A stretch of 64,000 nt of DNA from Pseudarthrobacter oxydans (GCF_034258515.1 NZ_CP139438.1:744001-808000), one strand, 5' to 3'; numbered from the stretch's first letter, positions 33,083 to 41,515 are shown. The notes: generated by a model not told the origin, from the sequence alone. Numbers and translations: made by a program.

Positions 33083-33366
33083 TCACCACTTTGCTGTAGT
33101 CGGGCTAGTGACGCATTCAGCGCGCCGTTTGACAGCTGTCACTTCCGCATGGCCTGTCTGCGAGACGGCAATCATATCGTCACCCCGGCCGTTGCCCTCT
33201 GTGCCCGTGTGAGGTCGCAACCACCCGAGGCCAGAACATTGACCCCCTCCTTGGTGCTGAGGGCAGCTGTCGTCCGCATATTCTGAGCGATGGGATCAAG
33301 GAGGCTGTCGATAGACGTTTGCCGCCAGTCATCTTCGCTGAGCCCGCTTGGGTCCGTGTTGACCAT
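33083..33366 (-). pseudogene. Remnant of polymorphic (RHS-type) toxin with deaminase-like domain
   Basis: Reading leftward, MVNTDPSGLSEDDW contains the N-x-DPxGL motif that closes RHS cores. It is followed by MRTTAALSTKEGVNVLASGG and CDLTRAQRATAGVT, resembling the start of YwqJ/SCP1.201-like deaminase toxin domains. That frame stops at 33172, but after a shift (about 33178-33175) the sequence continues IAVSQTGHAEVTAVKRRAE, supplying the His-Ala-Glu motif of zinc deaminases at the expected distance. The C-terminal Cys-x-x-Cys half is missing; the frame ends at 33083. Upstream RHS repeats are absent. This is a truncated, frameshifted relic. Confidence 0.6.
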
Positions 33367-33697
33367 TGCTGCCTAAAGTAGGCGCCAAGAGAGCGATTCG
33401 AATGTACATCTACATATCGGACTGACGGGTTCCCTGATTCTTTGAATACTGCCGGGGCGCCTCGTCCCTGTCCTAGCCCTGTAGTGGAGAAAGGCCGGAT
33501 ATCTGTACTGGCCACTTTCCCGCCAACCCCGAATCGACCGGCGACTGCCACGATGGCGGCGTTGACGATGGCTCCGGGGCAGGACGAGTGGCGATTGTAG
33601 GCAAGAGAGCTGCCCGTACTGATTGCGGTGTCACCTTGGCCAATTGTCCGGCAGTATTCCAGGAATAACGGAAGACTTTTACAGAGTTACACGTGTC
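33367..33697. other. Non-coding border with distant inverted repeat
   Basis: About 330 bases with no supported gene. GAATACTGCCGG (33444-33455) recurs inverted at 33648-33659, 192 bp away. This may mark the ends of a small lost element or be chance. Base composition remains lower in GC than the flanking genes. Confidence 0.35.
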
Positions 33698-34657
33698 TCA
33701 GTTGCCCAGCCGAAGGACCCGCTCCTGCGCGAGCATCGCCGTCCGCTCGGCTCTGTCCGCGGCACGCGCTGCCTGCTTGGCCTCCGCAGTGGTGGCAGCC
33801 AGCACTTTCTGCGTGCGCTCCAGCCGCTCTTCAACGCCCTTGAGCCTGGCACGGAGCTCGGCTGCCTCCTGGACGAGTTCCGTGATCCCGGTCCGTGCCT
33901 GGTCCGCCTGGTCCTGCAGCTCCCGCGCCGCCCGGGCAGCCTCAGCCTCTGCCGCCTGCGCCTCCGCCAGGGCGGCTTTGGCTTTCTCCAATGCAGGCGG
34001 TGACGCTGGACGCGGCGCCTGGCGGACCGCCTCAAGCCGCGGCCTGTCCGGCGTGGCACGGGCGGTGCCCGCCGTCGTCGTGCGCGTCTTCCTGCTTACT
34101 GTGGCTGATGGCGCAGGGGGCGGAACCGGGGCGGCCGGCGGCAGCGCGGAGGGCACGGCCACGGCCCCCTCCACATCGGCGGTGTTCATTCCGTCGGCGG
34201 ACAACGCCTTCAGGAGGCGCCCGCTCCGCACGGCGGCCGCTGCCCCTTCATCGGCCGTCAGGGCCCGAAGGGTCTCCTCCACGTCCCCCGCTACGGCATC
34301 GCTGATGCCCCGGCCCTGCTCCCTGGCAACGGCACGGGCGGCCTCGACGGCGGCAGCAAGCAGGGTGCGGCGCTCACGCCCCAGCTCCCGCAGCGCCCCG
34401 GCGTCCAGCGACGACTGCGCTTCGCGCATCCTGCCACCCAGGGCCGCCAGCTCCGCAAGGACACCAGGCTGGTGCAGCGCCAGCATGTTGACGGTCCAGG
34501 CGGCAGCTGACGGCTTCGGCAGGGCGCGCACGGCTGCCCCAAGTTCCTTGTCCGACCCGGCAGCCTCCTTGGCCGCGACGGCGCGCGCCGCAACGAAGTC
34601 TTCCAGCGGCTTGGCATAAAGCCCGCTCGCGATCCCAGCCAGGGCCACGTCTTCCAT
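33698..34657 (-). CDS. Hypothetical Ala-rich coiled-coil protein
   Basis: A 319-residue soluble protein. Residues ~1-160 are helical with a conserved-looking LPKPSAAAWTVNMLALHQPG. A Pro/Ala/Thr-rich linker occupies ~165-215. The C-terminal third is a long coiled coil (for example AKAALAEAQAAEAEAARAAR). The family occurs in actinobacteria but has no known function as far as I can tell. The start at 34657 is supported by TAAGAT exactly 7 nt upstream (leaderless). Confidence 0.75.
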   Translation of the reverse strand: MEDVALAGIASGLYAKPLEDFVAARAVAAKEAAGSDKELGAAVRALPKPSAAAWTVNMLALHQPGVLAELAALGGRMREAQSSLDAGALRELGRERRTLLAAAVEAARAVAREQGRGISDAVAGDVEETLRALTADEGAAAAVRSGRLLKALSADGMNTADVEGAVAVPSALPPAAPVPPPAPSATVSRKTRTTTAGTARATPDRPRLEAVRQAPRPASPPALEKAKAALAEAQAAEAEAARAARELQDQADQARTGITELVQEAAELRARLKGVEERLERTQKVLAATTAEAKQAARAADRAERTAMLAQERVLRLGN

Positions 34658-34664
34658 GCACGCC

Positions 34665-34670
34665 ATCTTA
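34665..34670 (-). promoter_or_regulatory. -10 hexamer of leaderless coiled-coil gene
   Basis: TAAGAT on the minus strand, 7 nt before the ATG at 34657, with no Shine-Dalgarno. Confidence 0.4.
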
Positions 34671-34727
34671 GGTGCCGCGACTGCCGCGGGCTCACGCCCC
34701 GCGGCCGACCGCGCCCGCTGCCGGCGT

Positions 34728-35618
34728 TCAGTCCTTGCGGCGGGGGAGGACGAGGATTGCGTCGTCTACAGGACGTTCGCCCGATGCGTCGGAGGAATTG
34801 TTGACGACCTGCCCTCCCACGGCCATGGTGGTGGATCCGCCGCCGTCGAGGTTGATTGCCTCCACCATGCCCAGCGACGTGGCCACGTCTGCCGCTTCTT
34901 TGATGCTCAGCCCAAGGGATGCCGTCTGGCGTCCCTCGGCGGTCACGGCCGTGCCCCGGGAGCGTTGACGGCGGTGACGGTGCCCTGGCTGTCCAGCACC
35001 ACTTCCAGCCCCCGCCCGGACGGTGTGGCGGAGCCGAAGTCCTCGGTGAAAGCAATGACCTCATCGGGGTCCGTGCAGGTGTAGTCGTGCCCGAGGACGG
35101 TGGGAGCATCGGCCGTTCCGCCGCAGTTCCGGATGCGCCCCGGGACACGGTTGATGCCGTCCAGGGCCAGCCGTGCACCCTTGGCGGCCTTGCCGCGTCG
35201 TTGCTCTCCGGGGGGCGCCGGCCTTTGGGTTCCAGGACGAAGTAGCCGCCGTTGATGCCGGCGAGCGCACCATCGGCAGCCGCCAGCGGGCTGGTGGTTT
35301 CCCGGTTGACCAGGTCGGGGCCGAACGTCGGGTGAATTCGCCGGGATGGCCACTTCAGCCGTCCAAAAAGGGAAGGGTTGGGGGTTCCGCGGGTAATCGA
35401 CGTACAGGTCAGGCGGGGGGCCGGCTCCGTCGCGTCGCGCGTTTCGTGCAGGTCCCGGGCGCCGAGGTGAAGTTCGACGGCGGGAAGGGCTGGGCGTCCC
35501 CGGATGGGAGGGGCGGGGTGGCTGCGGAGGGGCCGGCGGTGGCAAGGAAGGCTCCGGGAAGCCCGGGGATTAGGGCGGTAATTGCAGCCTTGACCGGGAG
35601 TTTGTGGGGGGATTCCAT
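34728..35618 (-). pseudogene. Decayed phosphodiester glycosidase (NAGPA family) gene
   Basis: This is a broken paralogue of the intact gene at 41.6-43.3 kb. The C-terminal piece (34728 to about 34950: GRQTASLGLSIKEAADVATS, then INLDGGGSTTM) joins, in another frame, a middle piece (LDGINRVPGRIRNCGGT to DSQGTVTAVNAPG). The next piece is in the third frame (ALAGINGGYFVLEPKG), and an N-terminal piece (FWTAEVAIPANSP) follows. Relative to the intact copy, about 110 residues are lost at ~34950 and the SPOR-like region at ~35330. A signal-peptide-like start is at 35618. Several shifts make it non-functional. Confidence 0.85.
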
Positions 35619-35690
35619 GCTGCGACCCTGGTCAGGCGCTTAACCGGAGGAAGAAGCCAAACGCCGGTGTTCAGCAGGTTGTGGCGGACT

Positions 35691-35756
35691 GTTCGCGGCT
35701 CGTTTCCACTGGCAGCTGCTGTACTGTTTCACCGCATGTTTACCGGCGGGTTCCCC
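35691..35756 (+). promoter_or_regulatory. Possible PHO-box-like direct repeats upstream of first phoD
   Basis: GTTCGCGGCTC (35691-35701) and GTTTCCACTGG (35702-35712) are adjacent 11-nt units starting with GTT. GTTTCAC, GTTTACC and GTTCCCC then recur at 35726, 35738 and 35750 with 12-nt spacing. They resemble actinobacterial PhoP direct-repeat units, but are less regular than those at 43.4-43.6 kb. Confidence 0.35.
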
Positions 35757-35809
35757 CGGAGTTCCCGGCGGGAGGCGTCCTGTTCAAGGCTCCAAGGGAC
35801 GTTGGCAGC

Positions 35810-37405
35810 ATGCCCTTGATCCTGCCTGGAAACTCCCGTCTGATAGACCGCCGCCTCTTCCTCTCCGGCGTGGCCGGTGTCTCCGCCGCCGCCGCGCTGG
35901 CTGCCACCCCGGCCACCAAGGCCGACGCGGGCACGACGCCGGCGCGGAGCAAGGATGATCCCTTCACGCTGGGAATCGCATCCGGCGATCCCACGCCTTC
36001 CGGCGTGGTGCTGTGGACCCGTCTCGCGCCGAAACCGTTCGAGCCGAACGGCGGCATGCCTCCCGGCCACCCCGTCGTGGAGTGGCGTCTGGCCACCGAC
36101 GCCGGGATGCGCAATGTTGTCCGGGACGGCAGCGCACACGCCCCGGCGCAGTTGGGGCACTCGGTTCACGTGGAGGTGGAGGGCCTGGAACCGGACAGCG
36201 AGTATTTCTACGAGTTCAAGTTCCGTAACCACTGGTCCCCTGTGGGCCGAACCAAGACCCTGCCGGCCCCCGGGGCCGATGTCAGGCAGCTGGATTTCGC
36301 CTTCGCCTCCTGCCAGAAGTGGGATGACGGCTTCTTTCCGTCCTACAGCCACATGGCAGCAGAGGACCTGGACTTCGTGGTGCACCTGGGCGATTACGTC
36401 TACGAGTACGAGATCGGGGCCGACGGCGGCCTGCGCCGCACGCCAGTTCCCGCCGCCGCGCAGCCGGCCCCGCAGACGCTTGAGCAGTGGCGGGCACGCT
36501 ACGCCCTCTACAAGTCGGATCCCGACCTGCAGGCTGCACACGCCCGGTTCCCGTTCATCGTGACCTGGGATGACCACGAGGTCCAGAATGACTACGCCGG
36601 AGGCTGGGAAGGGCAGACCCAGGCCTTTACCGCAGTGCGGGCCGCGGCCTACATGGCGTACTACGAGCACCAGCCCTTGCGGGCGCGGTCGCTGCCCCAA
36701 GGCACGGACATGCAGCTTTACCGGCGGCTGCGCTATGGCCGCCTGGCTCAGTTGGACGTCCTGGATGGACGGCAGTACCGCGACGCTCCGCCCTGCGGCT
36801 GGGGCGAAGCCCAGGCATGCGAAGCGGCCTACGACCCCGCCATCAGCATGCTCGGCCCGGAGCAGGAACAGTGGCTCTATGCCGGGCTGCGCGACTCAGA
36901 CGTGCGGTGGAACATCCTGGGAAACAACGTCATGGTCTCCCGCCTCGACCACGATGGCGCCGCGGGTGAGTTGCTGTGGCATGACGCCTGGGACGGCTTC
37001 CCGGCGGCCCGCAAGAGGCTGCTGGACGTGATCGCCGGGCCCGCGGTGCGCAATGCCGTGTTCGTCACCGGCGACTGGCACTCCACTTTTGTCAACGATG
37101 TTCACTTGGACTTTGACCGGCCGGACTCCCCGGTGGTGGCCACCGAGTTCGTCGGCACCTCCATCAGCACCAACGGCGACGTGCCAGTCTACGGGCCCTA
37201 CTACGAGCCCATGATCGGGTTCAACCCGCACATCAAGTTCTTCGACGGCGACCGGCGGGGCTACGTCCGGTGCCAGGTCACTCCGGAGCGCTGGCGCACC
37301 GAGCTTCGCATGGCAACCGGGGTGGGCAGCCGGGCCGCCGGGCAGTACACGCATGCGGTGTTCGAGGTCGAAGACGGCACACCGGGCGCGGTTCGGGTGT
37401 CGTAG
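35810..37405 (+). CDS. phoD: PhoD-family alkaline phosphatase/phosphodiesterase, Tat-exported
   Basis: A 531-residue secreted metallo-phosphatase. The Tat signal is IDRRLFLSGVAGVSAAAALA. The N-terminal PhoD_N Fn3-like domain starts PFTLGIASGDPTPSGVVLWT. The metal-binding catalytic domain shows FAFASCQKWDDG, VVHLGDYVYEYE, TWDDHEVQNDYA and VFVTGDWHSTFVND, all typical of PhoD (Ca/Fe centre). It releases phosphate from phosphodiesters such as teichoic acid. The ATG was chosen so that the Tat peptide is complete. It is divergent from the decayed glycosidase gene, mirroring the intact module near 43.5 kb. Confidence 0.95.
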   Translation: MPLILPGNSRLIDRRLFLSGVAGVSAAAALAATPATKADAGTTPARSKDDPFTLGIASGDPTPSGVVLWTRLAPKPFEPNGGMPPGHPVVEWRLATDAGMRNVVRDGSAHAPAQLGHSVHVEVEGLEPDSEYFYEFKFRNHWSPVGRTKTLPAPGADVRQLDFAFASCQKWDDGFFPSYSHMAAEDLDFVVHLGDYVYEYEIGADGGLRRTPVPAAAQPAPQTLEQWRARYALYKSDPDLQAAHARFPFIVTWDDHEVQNDYAGGWEGQTQAFTAVRAAAYMAYYEHQPLRARSLPQGTDMQLYRRLRYGRLAQLDVLDGRQYRDAPPCGWGEAQACEAAYDPAISMLGPEQEQWLYAGLRDSDVRWNILGNNVMVSRLDHDGAAGELLWHDAWDGFPAARKRLLDVIAGPAVRNAVFVTGDWHSTFVNDVHLDFDRPDSPVVATEFVGTSISTNGDVPVYGPYYEPMIGFNPHIKFFDGDRRGYVRCQVTPERWRTELRMATGVGSRAAGQYTHAVFEVEDGTPGAVRVS

Positions 37406-37420
37406 CAGCTACCCCGTCTG

Positions 37421-38047
37421 CTACTTCTCCGGCCAGAACCGCTGCACGCCTGCCGCGGCCTGCCGCAGCTGTCCGCCGTCGAGCGTTATGGAACTTTCCT
37501 CCATGCCGAAGTCGATCCACTGGGCCACCAGGCGCAGGTCGCCGGCGGGCGGAAGCGGCCAGAGCCAGAGGGTGCCGCTGCCGGCCAGCTCATCGGGGGC
37601 TCCGCTGCCGCCACCGTTGTTCAGGACAAGGGTAGGGGGTTCCGGCTCCCCGGTGCTGCCCATAAACCCGTGGGGGCCGCGGGCTCCCGTGCTTGCCTTG
37701 GATCCGTCGGCGAACTGAACGCCGAACATCAGCCCGGAGAAGGGCACTGTGCCGCGGCGGAGGCGCATGCCCGGCTGGAAGAACAGTGCATGCTTGTCGG
37801 CCCAGTCATCCTCGTCTTCCTCGCCGCGGCGAATGATCCAGGACAGGTTGAAGGAACAGCCGGTGGAGAACACCTCCGCACTTCTGAGCGCCATGACCAT
37901 CGCGGGACTGTGGTGAAGAAACTTGCCGACGTGGACCACGGCCGGCAGTTCATAGGACGGGGGAGCGGCCCACGGAGGCGGCTCGAACCTGGGGGCGGAG
38001 GGCCTGGGACCGGACGCCGGGATGGGAAAGTCCTGGAAGAAGGTCAC
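37421..38047 (-). CDS. Hypothetical protein, convergent with phoD
   Basis: A 208-residue soluble protein with a Pro-rich N-terminus (PASGPRPSAPRFEPPPWAAP) and a mostly beta C-terminal half (GTLWLWPLPPAGDLRLVAQW, then IDFGMEESSITLDGGQL). It has no signal peptide, membrane helix or motif I recognise. Start is GTG with GAGG upstream. It ends 15 bp from the phoD stop on the opposite strand. Function unknown. Confidence 0.7.
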   Translation of the reverse strand: MTFFQDFPIPASGPRPSAPRFEPPPWAAPPSYELPAVVHVGKFLHHSPAMVMALRSAEVFSTGCSFNLSWIIRRGEEDEDDWADKHALFFQPGMRLRRGTVPFSGLMFGVQFADGSKASTGARGPHGFMGSTGEPEPPTLVLNNGGGSGAPDELAGSGTLWLWPLPPAGDLRLVAQWIDFGMEESSITLDGGQLRQAAAGVQRFWPEK

Positions 38048-38184
38048 GGTGAGAGTCCTCGGGTCCGTTGGCTGCGACCGACCAGCGGAACGGCGGCAGC
38101 GCCGCCCTGGATCCCCAATCCGTCCTTGCCCGGCCAGTCTAGCCCTGCCCGGCCATCCCCGCCGGGAACCACTCCTTAGGGTGT

Positions 38185-38223
38185 GCTGCGGGAGGGGACC
38201 GAATCCCGGTCCCCTCCCGCAGC
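38185..38223 (-). terminator. Strong hairpin downstream of DUF6454-type gene
   Basis: Perfect 17-bp stem (38185-38201 with 38207-38223) and AATCC loop. No T-run. It lies 17 bp after the stop of the leftward gene. Confidence 0.75.
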
Positions 38224-38239
38224 CATGATTCCTGCTGGC

Positions 38240-39187
38240 TCAGGGGCGGGCCTCGAACACGAAGAGTTCAGTGCCGGCGGCTTCCTCGCCGTCATCGGGG
38301 GCGGCGAACAGGCGCAGAACACCGCCATCAGATTCCAAGGCAACGGGGTTGCGGGTCATGGAGTGTCCGGCGGTGGAGAACTTCTGGAAGGGAACCTCGT
38401 GGATGATGGTTCCGTCTGCAAGGTCGGTCAGGGCGAGGCCGCCGAGCTCGAACGGTTTCCCGTCAGCAGTCTTCAGGCCGGTAACGCCCGAGCAGAGCTG
38501 GTGGCCGGCACCGGCGTACTCGCAGTCCTGGTAGTCAATGAAGTGGCTGGGGTTTGCCTGCGTCCCCAGGAGCGCGCCTTGGCTGTTCCAGGTGAACAGC
38601 TTCCGTGAACCCCAGCTGACGCCACTGATTCGGTTGGTCTTGCGGTCGGCGACGACCCCTCCAACGTGGTCCGCTTCGCGGAACTGCTCCGTGACCTGGT
38701 AGGTGTCAGGGTCGATAGTGTAGACGATTGAGCTGCTGTTCGGCCGGTATTCGGCGACGGGAACCCAGACGTTCTCGCCGTCGAAGTCGGTGCCGCCCGG
38801 GTGGTAGATCGTGTCCTCGCCCAGGACGATGTCTTTGAGCAGCTTTCCCTGCCGGTCGAGGACGAAGACGTGGCCACGGCCCTTGCCGGTTGTGCGGTCG
38901 TAGCCGTCAACGGGCGAAGGGTAGCGCACTGTCGGTTCGAGGATCTCGACGCTGCTGAGGAAGATTTTGTCGCCCACCAGCGACATGCCCTGCGGGTGGA
39001 AGGTCGGGAAGTCCAGCTTGAGCTTCTGGACCTGTTCCCACTGGGTGTTGCGGTCCACCTTGGTGAAGGCCTCGGCTTCTGCCGTGAGGCCCTTGGGGGC
39101 CTGCCCGTTGGTGGCAACAGCGGAGGTTCCGGCTGCCAGGGTGGCCGCGGCGACGGCCGCAATGGCCAGGACTCGCTTCATCTTCAT
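38240..39187 (-). CDS. Secreted DUF6454-type beta-propeller protein
   Basis: A 315-residue exported protein. The signal peptide (KMKRVLAIAAVAAATLAAGT) ends near residue 25. The mature part consists of repeated strand motifs with DRQGKLLKDIVLGEDTIYHP and DFDGENVWVPVAEYRPNSSS, which I associate with the actinobacterial DUF6454 family, probably a lactonase-like propeller. GGAG stands 5 nt before the ATG. No catalytic residues are assigned. The gene is divergent from the NUC1-type nuclease gene. Confidence 0.75.
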   Translation of the reverse strand: MKMKRVLAIAAVAAATLAAGTSAVATNGQAPKGLTAEAEAFTKVDRNTQWEQVQKLKLDFPTFHPQGMSLVGDKIFLSSVEILEPTVRYPSPVDGYDRTTGKGRGHVFVLDRQGKLLKDIVLGEDTIYHPGGTDFDGENVWVPVAEYRPNSSSIVYTIDPDTYQVTEQFREADHVGGVVADRKTNRISGVSWGSRKLFTWNSQGALLGTQANPSHFIDYQDCEYAGAGHQLCSGVTGLKTADGKPFELGGLALTDLADGTIIHEVPFQKFSTAGHSMTRNPVALESDGGVLRLFAAPDDGEEAAGTELFVFEARP

Positions 39188-39336
39188 GTCTGCTCCAGGT
39201 GCGTGTTGGGGGTGCCCGGTGGGGCCGGGCGCGATCAAACGTAGGCGCCCGGGATGGCGCGGCAGACAACGGCAGGTGTCGGGGGGATGAAGCCGGCGGC
39301 CAGCGCGGGGGATGCCCCGGGGATTTCAGCTGCCTG

Positions 39337-40104
39337 TTGCCCTACACCCACTTCTCGGTGCGGATGCGATTGGACAAGCGCCTCGCTGCCGTGACCGGGC
39401 TTGGAATCGACGGGCGGAAGCTCATGGACCTGGACCGGCACGGCATCAACTGGCGGCTGGACCCGCGCCTGCGGGAAGACCAGCAAACGGGGGAGCGGGT
39501 CTATGCCAGGAACAACATCGACCGAGGGCACCTGGTCCGCCGGGCCTCCGCCGTGTGGGGTGACACCCTGGCAGAGGCCGCACAGGCCAACGAGGACACT
39601 TTCCACTACACCAACGCCGCTCCCCAGGCGGCAAAGTTCAACCAGGGCCTGGAACTGTGGCTCGGGATGGAGTCCTACCTGCTGGATCATGCAGCCGGGC
39701 ACCGGAGGAGGATCGTGGTCTTCACGGGTCCGATCTTCAGCGACGTCGACCCGGTTTACCGCGGAGTGGACATCCCGTTGCGATTTTTCAAGGTTGCAGC
39801 CCTTATCCATGAAGGTGAACTGGCGGCCACCGGTTACGTTGTGGACCAGACTCCGCAACTGGCGGAATTGCCGGACGTGCCGCGTCCCGGCGCACTCGAC
39901 GGCACCCCGCCCCTGGGTCCGTTCCGTAGCTTCCAGGCACCGATCCGTGACATCGCCGAATTGACGGGGCTGGATTTGGAGCAGTTGGCCGCCGTTGATC
40001 GAATGCCGATCGCAGCGACGCTCGGAGCAGCCGCCATTGGATCAAGCTGGCGGGAACTGGCGGCAATGGAAGACCTGGATCTTGACTTCGACCTCGAGTT
40101 CTAA
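39337..40104 (+). CDS. DNA/RNA non-specific endonuclease (NUC1 family)
   Basis: A beta-beta-alpha metal nuclease. The catalytic DRGH motif is in ARNNIDRGHLVRRASAVWGD. The conserved metal-site Asn is in FHYTNAAPQAAKFNQGLEL, and the strand LYVFTGP-like segment is RRIVVFTGPIF. The domain begins LPYTHFSVRMRLDKRLAAVT. The true start is unclear: I give the TTG before PYTHFS, but the frame is open to 39199 and no good ribosome site is seen, so an N-terminal truncation is possible. There is no signal peptide, which is odd for this family. The stop overlaps the stop of a convergent gene. Confidence 0.8.
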   Translation: MPYTHFSVRMRLDKRLAAVTGLGIDGRKLMDLDRHGINWRLDPRLREDQQTGERVYARNNIDRGHLVRRASAVWGDTLAEAAQANEDTFHYTNAAPQAAKFNQGLELWLGMESYLLDHAAGHRRRIVVFTGPIFSDVDPVYRGVDIPLRFFKVAALIHEGELAATGYVVDQTPQLAELPDVPRPGALDGTPPLGPFRSFQAPIRDIAELTGLDLEQLAAVDRMPIAATLGAAAIGSSWRELAAMEDLDLDFDLEF

Positions 40105-40667
40105 AAAGCTGCAGCGCGCCCAACAGCGGAACGGCAAAGGTCGTTCAGGTAGTCGGCCAAGGCAACAGGTTCCTGGCCGGGGCCTGCAATCATCAGCTCC
40201 CCGTGCCGCGTCAGGACCATTGCATCGCCACGGGGTTCCTCGCCCATCCTTACGGCGAGGATGAACTGTTCGTAGCGGTCGGCCAGGCTCGGGCAGCTGA
40301 CGGGCAGTAGCCTGTGTGCGCCGCGGATGACCTGAACCGGGTGGTTGCGGACCATGCGGCCGGAGCCGTCCACCACCACCTCCGCCACCGCCGTGTTGGA
40401 AGCAGCGGCCTTTAAGGGGTGGTCCTGTTCCAGGCTGCCCAGAATGTAGGCGGGTGCCCATTGGCGCCCATGCGGATCGCTGACCGGTACTGGCGTCCTT
40501 CCGGCGACCCGGAGCGTGGCCACAACACCACCCACAAGCTCGGCAAAACGGGGTTCAAACCGCATCCGCAGATCCGGGCCCGGTGCTGGCAGCAAGTCGG
40601 CCAGGGAAGGGGCCGTGGCTGTGTTTCGGTGGAATGCGCGTCCGGGAAAGCCTGCGGGAATAGCCAT
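40101..40667 (-). CDS. Hypothetical protein convergent with the nuclease
   Basis: A 188-residue soluble protein of unknown family. Its ATG has AGGAG at 6-nt spacing, so it is a real gene. Segments such as AEVVVDGSGRMVRNHPVQVI and LADRYEQFILAVRMGEEPRG suggest an alpha/beta fold. The two stop codons overlap by 4 bp with the nuclease. An inhibitor role for the nuclease is conceivable but inhibitors are normally codirectional, so I do not claim it. Confidence 0.7.
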   Translation of the reverse strand: MAIPAGFPGRAFHRNTATAPSLADLLPAPGPDLRMRFEPRFAELVGGVVATLRVAGRTPVPVSDPHGRQWAPAYILGSLEQDHPLKAAASNTAVAEVVVDGSGRMVRNHPVQVIRGAHRLLPVSCPSLADRYEQFILAVRMGEEPRGDAMVLTRHGELMIAGPGQEPVALADYLNDLCRSAVGRAAAF

Positions 40668-40840
40668 GCCGGTCTCCTGTCCGAGGCCCCTCTGCCGGAG
40701 CCTTCACACCAGAATGCGGCGAATGCCTGCCGGCTGTAAAGCATCTGCGCGGATCCAGGCAGGACGAAAGCCATAAAAGCAAGGGAGGGAAGCCGGGGAA
40801 CTGCCCAGCAAACCCGCCTGACGATTAAACGAGCGAAAAA

Positions 40841-40866
40841 CACCCAGAAACTTTGGTTTCTAGGTG
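40841..40866. repeat. Small imperfect hairpin at transposase scar
   Basis: CACCCAGAAAC and the reverse of GTTTCTAGGTG pair with one mismatch around a TTTG loop. It lies directly before the transposase remnant and may be a scar or terminator. Confidence 0.4.
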
Positions 40867-40870
40867 TAAA

Positions 40871-40969
40871 CACCGCAAGACTCGCCCCTACCGGCCACAG
40901 ACCAATGGCAAAGTAGAACGCTTCAACCGCACCCTCACCACGGAATGGGCCTACGCCCGGGAGCACTGA
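40871..40969 (+). pseudogene. IS481-type transposase C-terminal remnant
   Basis: The frame reads HRKTRPYRPQTNGKVERFNR, continuing TLTTEWAYAREH and then a stop. This is the conserved C-terminal stretch of the IS481/IS3 integrase core, including the catalytic-site Glu region (GKVERFNRTL). Everything N-terminal to it is missing, and no terminal repeats are visible. After the stop, another frame continues DRLQEWAARF for a few residues, so the relic is also frameshifted. Confidence 0.75.
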
Positions 40970-41045
40970 CCGGCTTCAGGAATGGGCTGCACGCTTCCCT
41001 GGGGAAAACGTCCGGGACTGAGCTGTCCTGCTGATCAGGGGCGTT

Positions 41046-41234
41046 TCAGCCACTGAGCGTAAGGCTCGCCGCTGCCTCGCCGTCAGCTGTTTGGGCTTCG
41101 GCGTGGGCTGCGTGTCTGACTTCAGCCCGAGGCGGGCGCCGGGCTTTGGCCAGGGCGATCAACAAAGTCAGGATCGTGACCATCCAGGTAAGCCCGGTGA
41201 GGAAAACCAGGGCGATCGCCGCTAACGGGTGCAT
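41046..41234 (-). CDS. Possible small single-span membrane protein
   Basis: A 62-residue frame beginning MHPLAAIALVFLTGLTWMVT, with one long hydrophobic segment followed by a basic, then acidic, hydrophilic tail. No ribosome binding site is convincing and no family is recognised. A terminator of the upstream csbD gene precedes it, so it would need its own promoter. It could be a chance frame. Confidence 0.4.
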   Translation of the reverse strand: MHPLAAIALVFLTGLTWMVTILTLLIALAKARRPPRAEVRHAAHAEAQTADGEAAASLTLSG

Positions 41235-41294
41235 GGCGAAGTCTAGGACGGCATGACCGGATACTCTGGCGCAACTCAGCAACACCTGGGCACG

Positions 41295-41328
41295 AAAAAG
41301 GTGCGCCCCGTTCGCTGAGCGCACCCTT
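41295..41328 (-). terminator. Terminator of csbD-type gene
   Basis: Stem AAGGTGCGC (41298-41306) pairs with GCGCACCCTT (41319-41328) with one bulge. On the minus strand it is followed by a run of T. Confidence 0.8.
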
Positions 41329-41341
41329 CTCGTAAAAGCGG

Positions 41342-41515
41342 TTAGTCTTTGAAGGCGTCCTTGACCTTTTCGCCGGCCTGCTTCACATCGCCTTTGGCCT
41401 GGTCTGCCTGGCCTTCAGCCCGCAGGCTGTCATCGCCGGTGGCGTTGCCCGCAGCTTCCTTGCCCTTGCCGCCGGCTTTCTCGGCAGCGTTCTCAATCTT
41501 GTCGCCTAGTCCCAT
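41342..41515 (-). CDS. CsbD-family stress protein
   Basis: A 57-residue hydrophilic protein, nearly all Lys, Glu, Ala, Gly and Asp (MGLGDKIENAAEKAGGKGKE, then AGNATGDDSLRAEGQADQAK). This is the CsbD-like pattern of a small helical general-stress protein. A very strong AGAGGAGGAAA precedes the ATG. It is monocistronic with its own terminator. Confidence 0.92.
   Translation of the reverse strand: MGLGDKIENAAEKAGGKGKEAAGNATGDDSLRAEGQADQAKGDVKQAGEKVKDAFKD

Noticed and set aside
33180..33551. 123-codon leftward frame over the toxin relic
   Set aside because: The competing frame carries the DPSGL and deaminase-like motifs; this one has no recognisable features.
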